A stretch of DNA of 64,000 bases from Phytoseiulus persimilis (Eukaryota > Arthropoda > Arachnida > Mesostigmata > Phytoseiidae). The position numbers were made by a program, and so were the translations under genes. The notes under the pieces are model-generated. The model had not been told where the DNA came from, ran no database searches, and saw only the letters and a list, made by a program, of their open reading frames with translations. Positions 56,364-64,000 of the stretch are shown here, piece by piece. The DNA lies in the NCBI GenBank assembly GCA_037576195.1, contig CM075103.1, positions 11,160,001 to 11,224,000 of the forward strand. The letters run 5' to 3'. The first letter of the stretch is position 1; each line of letters begins with the position of its first letter.

Positions 56364-57067
56364 CTCGCCGAATTCAACACGACTCCCAGGACCGAACGGG
56401 AACCGCACTGATGGCTGCTAAACCAGTGTGGAGTCTGTGATCTATTGGGTGCTTGCAAAAGTTCCGAGCGCTAAACTTCGGCAGCTTTCATGTGCAGAAA
56501 AGTGATGAGGTACTCAAAATGTGCGGAATTGAGCGCGCTTTCAGGTGCGGCAATTTTGCGACTCCGGCGAAACTAAGATTATGACCCCGTGCTCTCTCTT
56601 TGGAATCATGAGGTTCGTTTATAATGGAGCTGTTTAGGAAGAAGGGCAATTTGCCGGATTCGCCAAGAGCCGATTGGACTGTCTCATGGAGAGGATGAGC
56701 TGGAATTTCTACGGAAACGCTGATAAAACTCTCTGAAAGGTGACTTTAACACTATGAGTCGCTGTTCACGTTGCAAGAAGTGATCCTAAGATCCGAATTC
56801 GACGGAAAAAATCATTTCTCTCCTGTTCCCAGCGTCGCTTCTCGTAATCTGGATATCTGAGATCGTGAAACATTGAGAGAAATCCAGCAAGACTCTCTGA
56901 CAGCAAAATTGAACTCATCGTCCCAGAGGGAAGACACGCTGATCACCCTGTGTTGAACTGACATTATCAGAGAAATTCCAGCTCGTCGCATCCATGAAAC
57001 GGTTAAATCTGCAAAGAAAACACCGAGAAATCGGTGAAGAACCAGATCTTCCGGTTAGGGTCCTACA

Positions 57068-58082
57068 AGCCGAAACTTCGAACCCGAAACGCATGAAGCC
57101 GAAAAATCGAGCCCGAGAAGCATGAAGCCGAAAAGCATGGAGCCGGAAACCTCCTCTGCCAACGGCGGAGTGTTCGGGACTGGTTTGGCGGGATGGGATT
57201 TCTGTATCGTTTCGTCGATCTGTACCTTTGTGAGACACGTCGGAACGACTGGGAGACGTTCTCGGATGAGATGATGACAACGGCTCAGTATGACTCCAGA
57301 GCACGGCGAAACGATGAAACAACCTTTTTCCCGATTCGCTCTCTGATATAGAACCTTTCGCACGAGCGCTTTTCATCAGCATGCCCATTTACGGGAATGG
57401 GTCATTCTTCTAGGCACGCAAAGCGCCGCTGCGCGCTCATCCTGGGTTTGAGTGTTGTCCTGGGTCAGAGGCGCCTCCATCTCATCATCGTCAAATCATT
57501 GACGCCATAGGAACTGATCGTCCGGGTTTAATAGGAACGTATGACTCGTCTGCCGGAGTGCGGGCGATCTTTGCAGATGCTCTAGGGACTGATCGCACTA
57601 CTGCGAGTAAAGCTGACAAACGCGGATTCCGGTTCAGTCGAGTTCATCTGAGCCTTCAACAGGCAGCAGATGTACTGTGACTGCGGAAGAGGGTTTCCAT
57701 GCCGGTTTTCCTTTTTCGGCGGGAAAGAACAAGGTGTTGTAACAGCGTTTTCTGCGAGTAGTACTGGAGCTGGAGGTGAAGATCCCTCTTCAGTTCTAGC
57801 GAGTTGACCTCGGAAACTTCAAGATTCGCGTTCAGCAGATTGCTCCCTGTAGCAGCTACACCTTTGGTCAGTTCGAACTAGGGACCGTGGATGCGCAACA
57901 GCGAGGACGTAAGCGAGGCAGAAGAAGTAGGTAGGCTGAGCATAACGAAGGTGCAATTCCTCCCCGCTAAACCAGTCCCGACCGCTCCGCTGTTGGGAGA
58001 GGAGGTTTTCGGCTTCACGCTCCTCAACTTCATGCCTATCGGCTTCATGCTTTTCGGGCTCAATTTTCAACGAACCTTTTGA
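57068..58082. mobile_element. Inverted-repeat element with GAAGCC subrepeats
   Basis: The left arm (about 57,068-57,195, plus) and right arm (about 57,955-58,082, minus) are homologous in opposite orientation. Both carry short tandem GCATGAAGCCGAAAA-type units followed by AACCTCCTCT, GCGGAG and GTCGGGACTGGTTTAGCGGG-like sequence. The total is about 1.0 kb. Protein-like frames in the arms match each other only because the DNA does. No transposase is seen. Confidence 0.5.
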
Positions 58083-58856
58083 TTCCGAAGTGACAATGAC
58101 GGGTCATAATCTTGGTTCCGCCGGAATCGGAAAATTGCGATTTGCCGATTTCCGACCATTCCAGTAAAGCCGCAGGTGTTAGCTGGCCGTGGCTCGGATC
58201 AACACAAGCCCAGCCTCATCCGAAAGCTTGCTCAACTCTGTGCATTTTGAGTATCTTATCCTTGTTCTGCGCCTACTGGAAGCGGAGTTATGAGCTGTCA
58301 AAGTTTAGCGCTCAAAACTTCAGAAATACTACATGTTCTACACGCGATTCCAGTCCAAAATTTTTCATCTTGCTTGAATATTGGGTTATTCTTTATTTGT
58401 AGGATATTTTGTTACGGTCGTTAACCTTGACAACGACGACAATGAGTGTCGGATATTCTGGACCCCTTGCCCAAACTTCAGCTCTCCCCTTTCTGATCCT
58501 TGTAGGACGGTGAAAATACGACTTATTCTACTTCAAAGAGAGCTTGGAAGTCAAACGGTGGCTGTGATCCCGCTACAGTCAGTCCGCTCGATTTCTCAAC
58601 CTCATTTCAATGATCACTCAGAGCTCGATGAGACTGGAGCCGACCGTGATGCCAGGAAATAAGACACTCTCGGTGAAACGATAAAAATCATATGAGTTCT
58701 CCGGAATATCCGTCGTTGTCTCATCAAAGCAATCCGTCCCGTCCCCCCCCCTCCTGAAACAGAAAATCATACCAGCAAAAAGGTCTGGCACTGAAAATTC
58801 GCTACGTACATACTTCTTTTCCCATCCTCGGGTTTTTTATAGTCCAAAATCATCGA

Positions 58857-60780
58857 ATGTCACTGAATGCGCATCCAGGAAATCCAAAGAACTCCCAAAT
58901 ACTCTTCCTTGCCCAAAATTTCACCTCGTGTCCCAGTGGCAGCCGCCCTGCTGGTCATCGACGAAAGCTATCCGCGAAAATTTCTCAACAAGTGTATTTC
59001 CGCCTCTCTTCAAGCCCAATGGTTCTCTTGCAACAACGCCCGAGGATGAGGCAAATGCCCTCGCTGAGGCTTTTGCAGAAAATTCCAATGTCAATACCGG
59101 CAATAAAATACCCCCGCCCCCCCTTCCTCCTTTACGCGTACCACCTTCACTTTCGGTCCACCAGTCCTCGATCAGCGAAATTCTCAGCTCTCTGGACGTT
59201 TCTACGGCCCCTGGCCCTGCAATATTTCTCAAAAATTGCGCTCCAAGAAGGGTGACAAATCTCTGCCCTCTAATCATCGTTCCATTTGACTGGTCTCCAT
59301 TTCATTCGAGATTGTGGAAAAAAAAACATCAATTGTCAGCTTCTTTCCTATCTCGAACACTCTTCTTTCATCAGTGATCGTTAGGGCTGAAAGAAAATAG
59401 CGGAAGTTGCGGAAACCGCGATTTCTGACCCTTTCCGCGATTTTCGTCTTCCTCCGCGATTCATGTCGTTTCCGGCTTTCACCGCGATAACCGAGGACGT
59501 TCGAATCACTGCAGTACCTTCTGAGTTCGTCGTTACGTCTGCGTAATTCTGAGCATATTCCCGGGGGCAACGGAGTAGACTTGGCGATGGCGGAGCTCAG
59601 GGTATTCTCAACTCGATCAAGGACTGCAATTTCTTCAGACACCCCGCGGACTTTTGGCTTTCCTCAGCTCCACGAAACTTTCTCGAATAGCGCTAGTTTG
59701 CCTCAGCGTTCCAGTCGACAGTGTGTGGAAATCAAGCTCAACGCAAACCTACATTATAATGTTCGGAGTCGAATCCGTTCTCATTGTCTGAAGTGGACGA
59801 ATTCCCAGGCTGTGATAGGATCTCTTCGGTATAGCAAGGTGCTCAGGATGTGATAAAATGGAGAAAATAGTGTGTTCCTGCATGGTTGCACCATGTATTG
59901 AGTTCTGATCAAGTTTTCTGCAGAACTCACACGACATCATCGCTCTTCGCGATTCTCGAGCGATTTACTCAGTTTCCGCGATTTTCCGATCCGTTACCGT
60001 GACTCGCCCGCGTTTTTTTACGGCGACAAATTTGCAGCCCTAGCGATCCTTAGTATGGCTTTCGAAGGGGTCGCTCCACTGGTGACCTCTTGCTCTATAC
60101 AACCCACCTCTGGAACGCAACTATCGAAAAATACGGCGAGACTATTGCCGTTGCCCTTGATATCTCCACGGCATTTGATAGAGTTTGGCCTTCAGCTCTT
60201 CTCAACAAGTTCGCCTCTTTCGGGCTCCAGCCGAGCCTCTGTCAACGCTCCATGAAGGTTATGGCCGATGGTGCTCTCTCCAAGTCTTCCTCATCAAATG
60301 CGGGCGTATCCCAAGGCTCAGTACTCTCTCCAACTCTCTTTCCGATGCACAGCGATGATCTTCTTGTCTCCACCTCGAACCCCATCCAAAGCTTTGCGTG
60401 AGACAGTACGCTTCACACTGGGTACACTTTCAAGAAGTACCCGACCCCTGCCCAAACCAGCTCCTCTCAAACCACTGAAGACACAACTCACTTTGTTCTT
60501 GAAGAAAACCCGTCCCACATCTCTCAACGTTTCTTTCGACTACAACACATTGCATGCCTCGTCAGCTGTCTCAATATTAGGCGTGTGCCTCTCTCCGAAC
60601 ACGGATGATTCTCGTGCTCTGAAGAGCATCGCAACCGTGCCCTCTCCTTTCAAGCGAGCCATTCTGAACCTCTGTGATAACAAGACTACGCCCAGCAATG
60701 CCAACAGGATCTTCACATGCCTCCTCAATGATCCCCAGGCTTCGAGAACCGAGCTAGCCCCAATCTCCGAGAGAGTTTGA
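58857..60780 (+). mobile_element. Non-LTR retrotransposon relic, interrupted by a hAT element
   Basis: Plus-strand frames read TPEDEANALAEAFAENSNV and ISEILSSLDVSTAPGPAIFL near 59,050-59,240. After the 661-bp insertion at 59,382 they continue with YTTHLWNATIEKYGE, VALDISTAFDRVW near 60,147 and NAGVSQGSVLSPTLF near 60,300. These are pre-RT and reverse transcriptase motifs in correct order. YADD is lost (HSDDLLV) and frames shift. The sequence up to 60,780 continues the 3' region. It belongs to the same family as the fragment at 48.4 kb. Confidence 0.7.
59382..60042. mobile_element. Non-autonomous hAT element, 661 bp
   Basis: Ends TAGGGCTG and CAGCCCTA are exact inverted repeats of the hAT type. 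They are flanked by 8-bp direct repeats GTGATCGT (59,374-59,381) and GCGATCCT (60,043-60,050), matching at six of eight positions. The interior repeatedly carries CCGCGATTT-like words. The element separates two collinear parts of a reverse transcriptase, which confirms an insertion. Confidence 0.75.
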
Positions 60781-61320
60781 TAAAAAGAAATCTCTGAAAG
60801 GATGACAATCTTGTCTACTGCTGTGGGGGTACTAGCGGAGCCTAGCTTGGACTTGAACTTTGAAAGGATGTGTGGCCTAAGATAACTTTCGGATGAAAAC
60901 TTGCTCGATGTCATCGCGCAAATCACAGATGCACATGAACCCGTCGCCCCGCCAGAGCCCGGTTCCGTTGCACAAATTCCGGTGAGTTGAGTGAGCCGAT
61001 GCAAGTGAGCCGATCCCGTCAAGCAGGATTTCTCCCGCTATTGAAAATGGTCCACTTCCAGGAAAACATGTCATGGGATCCCATTCACGAACCATTCATG
61101 AGCATCGCTATCACTTTAGTTCCAGGCCAAGTGAGTTTCAGATAACGGTTGAAATACAAGCTCTGAAACGGAGAATCAAGGAACCTCCATTCTCCATGAA
61201 ATGCTCTCGTACTAAAGGTGTCTTCCGAGGCCTGGTGGCCCGAATCCTAGACGTCGTCTCGATCTGCTCTGCATGAGTTGCGTACTGGGAATGATCATTT
61301 CGCATTCGCTGGTACTGGAG

Positions 61321-61665
61321 TCAATTGACTGGAAGAAAACCTTGGTCTCCCTCTTGCACCGCCATGATAGTGGCAGCTTTTCCGCTGTGTGCCCACTGTT
61401 CAGGCTGTCCGAGCGCAGACACGTTGAAAGAGTAGGACCCCCAATCCAGTGAGCTGCGGATACTTCCTTCAGCGGTCACTCGGGACGAGAATCGACGATC
61501 TCTTCTTTGAAGCATGTACTTTTCGTTCGTTTCCGCGTCCTGATACCGCTGGCCCATCGGCGGGATTGTCGGCTGCAGTTCCGAGGGACACCGAATACCA
61601 GCTGCCTTTACCGCAAGCGCCAACGGAGCTGATCGAGCTGAACTACAAAAGGGTTGTGAGAGCAT
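61321..61665 (-). CDS. Hypothetical ORF, 114 aa
   Basis: A true ATG at 61,665 opens 114 codons ending in SSLDWGSYSFNVSALGQPEQ, AATIMAVQEGDQGF and TGA at 61,321. Codon use and residue composition look protein-like, but there is no signal peptide or recognised domain. It lies between transposon relics and could be an exon of either a host gene or an element. Confidence 0.27.
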   Translation of the reverse strand: MLSQPFCSSARSAPLALAVKAAGIRCPSELQPTIPPMGQRYQDAETNEKYMLQRRDRRFSSRVTAEGSIRSSLDWGSYSFNVSALGQPEQWAHSGKAATIMAVQEGDQGFLPVN

Positions 61666-61849
61666 TCCGATACTCGATGTACAGGGGCGTAGGTAGGCGA
61701 AGTGCCGCCCGGGGTGGAACTTTCAGATTCCGCGGATGCCGCCCTCCGCCCCCTCCTTCAGGGAACTCAAAAAACTCTCGTGATTGACCTCGTGCAGCCG
61801 AATCTGAGAGAAAGATGCCAGAGCTTTGGCACGGAATGTTGCCAGTATA

Positions 61850-62303
61850 CTATTTCAATTCCACCGCGTTCCCAAACTTCATAATGTACTCCACAGTCCG
61901 ATCCGCCGAGCTCTGAAGTTAGCAAATTCATCTAACGCTCCTATCATGACGATGCTACTGGGCAGCTCAATGGAGAGGCTCGCGAGATATACACGAAAAT
62001 CCCTCACAGCTAGCGGAGCTTATCGTCAACGTCAAGGAAGTTCGCAAGCGAACGATCAGGTTTTCTACACAAATATCGAGCCCGTGGTTCATTATGAATT
62101 GCAGATGCTGAAGCAGACTCCTTCCGACTAGTGCATTCCCTCCCTGCGATGAACAAATTCCAAAATTCCTCTGCAGACTCACCCTCCGCTTCGAAGGAAT
62201 GAGCGCGAGATTCGACTTCGCTGATATGGGATCCACCGATTTTCACGCAGCGAAGTATCTGGCTCATGCGACACGTCTGGCGTGCTGTCACAAGCGATTC
62301 CAA
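61850..62303 (-). pseudogene. hAT (ZMYM1-like) transposase C-terminal relic 2
   Basis: This is a second copy of the 50.6-51.1 kb relic. Matching points on the minus strand are CRMSQILRCVKIGGSHIS, an acidic helix (FEAEGESAEEF), LLQHLQFIMNHGLDICVENL and LRTSLTLTISSASCEGFSCI, the last corresponding to the SASCERSFS box of hAT transposases. It has lost frame at several points. The sequence CAGGGGCGTAGGTAGG at 61,682 on its 3' side resembles a hAT terminus. Confidence 0.58.
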
Positions 62304-62379
62304 AATACATGTGGGACACTTCCCTCAATTTCCCAGCGTAACTTTCGCAACACTTGGGTGCCAGTGTTCTCCGTGTCAG

Positions 62380-62855
62380 TCGATTTGAGCGCAGGATCTA
62401 TTCAAGCGCGGTTGATCTGAGCGCAATTAATTTGAGCGCAACGAGTTCACTCGTGCTGCTAACGGTGTGCAGTATGGGGTAGAGGAAGAGGAAAGTTCCT
62501 CACCTGTTCGCCGATTCCAGACTGCTCGATTAACGAAGGAAGTACGGTTGCTCGGCGGAATATGGATGGGAGAGGCAGACGACGGCATGAGATACCTCGG
62601 TCACGACATTCCCTCGATGAACCAGGCGAATGGAAATAGCTTAGCTAGAGGAGGCGAAATGCTTCCGATGAGGTCCGGTTTCTCATCTTCATATTGTCCC
62701 GGGCAACCGTACTTTTTCGGACTGCAATCGGCGGATGGGTGAGGGATTCTCCTCTTCCTCTGTCTCGTACTCCCCACTCACAGCAGCGCGAGTGAATTCG
62801 TTGCGGTAAAGTCAACCGCGCTCGAATCGACCTCGCTCAAATGAGCTGCGCCAAT
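62380..62855. mobile_element. Foldback-type element with TTGAGCGC repeats
   Basis: The left arm 62,380-62,460 and right arm 62,782-62,855 are inverted copies, sharing CAACGAGTTCACTCG and GCTGCT blocks. The arms contain repeated TTTGAGCGCA-type words, at least four in the left arm. The loop of about 320 bases holds a 91-codon frame with no known domain. This arrangement is that of foldback or Helitron-like non-autonomous elements. Confidence 0.5.
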
Positions 62856-63274
62856 GTTCTCGAGTGACCCGATGATCGAAGCACAGTACTGAGAGGGAAA
62901 TTTCGGCGGCTTCACCTGAGTTTGAAGAACGTGTCTTTCTTTCGGGATCGTGATGAGGGTAAGGTGTCCATAAAGCGGAATGAAGTGATGCACTTCAATT
63001 AACGAAGCCACTAGATCGCTTATATTGATCGTTAAGTATTCTGCGAAAGGTGTCGTTATTGGTTCGAATGCAACTCTTCCTCTGTTCGCACGATGACTGG
63101 TATTACGTGTTGGATTTCACCTCAATGGAGATGAATCGATAGAGTGGGATGAGCTCCGTTCAGCCCGCGTGGTTTACCAATCGAATCTCCTTTTGTAATT
63201 GATCGATTCGCCACAGGTGATTGACTGCTCTTCAGCTCACCATTCTTGTTTCTGCGATAGCTGATTAACCAGAG

Positions 63275-63327
63275 CTCCTCGACGAAAAAGCCAGAAGCGA
63301 AAATGCCGCCCCTGGTGCCGCCCTGCG
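63275..63327. repeat. hAT-like terminal repeat, copy 2
   Basis: Homologous to 53,527-53,580; contains ATGCCGCCCCTGGTGCCGCC. Confidence 0.45.
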
Positions 63328-64000
63328 ATGTGCCGCCCGGTGCGGGCCGCCCCCTCCGCGGAAGAAGAAATAGAGTAACTCTCTCACGAGTTCGCGACAC
63401 CAGTCATCAAAGAAGTCGCCAGTCATAACGATTGACGAGGGATCGCGTCGCCTACAGTGTCACACCGACGCGATGGCTCCGCAATGAGGGCTGGAGGAAC
63501 GGTCCTTCCGAGGGCCAAAAACTTTTATGAGATCACTTACCTGAGTCATTAACTAAGCGGAGGCTCTTCAGTGTGAAGCTCGACAGCGGTTCCAAGTATG
63601 CTGGACAACAGTCCGAGACACGAGTCCCCTATGCGATATGTCCGTTATACTGTATCTTTACATTCTCAATCAAGTATTGAACAGGCACTGGTTTTTCCAT
63701 CCAGGAAATATCTCCCGGTTTTCCCATCGGAAACTCGACCGCTCGGAATAGGCTAGGAGAATTCGTGCCGTTATTTCAGGGCCTCTGTGACGCTTTGACG
63801 GCGTCACAGCCTCAGGGAAAACCCATCGTATGACATCTTCTGCGCCCAAAGCACGCTTCGCTGGGATACTCAATCGAACCGCGGACGCTCCACAGGATGA
63901 TACATTGGCGCATGTCTGCGAGAAATTTTATTTGAAAGATTACAACATCCGATCAGTGGACATTGGAGTCGTCACGAAGCGGGTCAGAATAAGAAGAATA
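63328..64000. other. Right edge, possible partial gene
   Basis: A plus-strand frame open to the window end from about 63,793 contains GVTASGKTHRM, which resembles a kinesin P-loop, followed by ILNRTADAPQDDTLAHVCEK and KRVRIRRI. It overlaps a 9-bp stem hairpin (CTGTGACGC / GCGTCACAG). An opposing minus frame (63,670-63,873) is also open. I do not call a gene. Confidence 0.25.

Noticed and set aside
61682-63315. Complete hAT element with CAGGGGCG ends
   Set aside because: The presumed ends lack a matching 8-bp target duplication and the length is too short for the coding relic plus the nested element.
1-64000. CRISPR arrays, bacterial operons, rRNA genes
   Set aside because: No regularly spaced direct repeats, no ribosome-binding-site-led gene strings and no rRNA-like sequence. 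The window is eukaryotic.

Overview
The window looks like arthropod nuclear DNA, most plausibly from a mite or another small arachnid; the order-level guess is inference. The evidence is spliceosomal introns of about 45 to 440 bases with GTGAGT or GTAAGT donors, TATAAG core promoters and AATAAA poly(A) signals, many decayed transposons of typically arthropod types (R1-like, R2/NeSL-like and other non-LTR elements, a Gypsy LTR element, hAT and a pogo/Tc5-like DNA element), and no operons, ribosome-binding sites or rRNA. Base composition is near balanced. Several true genes have exons too short to stand out as long ORFs.

Layout. 0.4-1.8 kb holds a six-exon PI-PLC X-domain gene. 4.2-6.9 kb holds two very small secreted-peptide genes. 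7.5-9.0 kb may hold a multi-exon gene that I could not resolve. 9.8-15.3 kb is a transposon graveyard: an R1-like element on the minus strand apparently split by a 1.15-kb terminal-inverted-repeat transposon, then a second, plus-strand non-LTR relic, followed by a small hAT element with a perfect 8-bp target duplication. 16.7-22.2 kb holds two intact members and one possible broken member of a small secreted helical protein family that I do not recognise. 22.9-24.7 kb is an R2/NeSL-like relic. 24.9-29.0 kb is a direct duplication of a two-exon secreted-peptide gene. 33.8-36.1 kb has a two-exon single-pass membrane protein and a second possible two-exon gene. 39.4-40.5 kb has an intronless protein kinase A-like gene that almost touches a 4.2-kb Gypsy element (40.6-44.9 kb) with 138-bp LTRs and a deleted reverse transcriptase. 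45.8-50.1 kb has two further small secreted-protein genes, one of them built from four tiny exons. From 50.5 kb to the right end the sequence is mostly relics: hAT transposase fragments, non-LTR pieces, one hAT insertion inside a non-LTR element and several inverted-repeat elements.

The unifying theme is a set of at least eight short secreted-protein genes: hydrophobic signal peptide, often an Ala-rich cleavage site just before Gln, and amphipathic or glycine-rich mature parts. Five of them have a TATA box 50-75 bases before the ATG. These genes are interleaved with transposon debris, the usual setting for fast-turnover secreted families, but their function cannot be read from sequence. Gene models here were spliced by hand and need transcript support.
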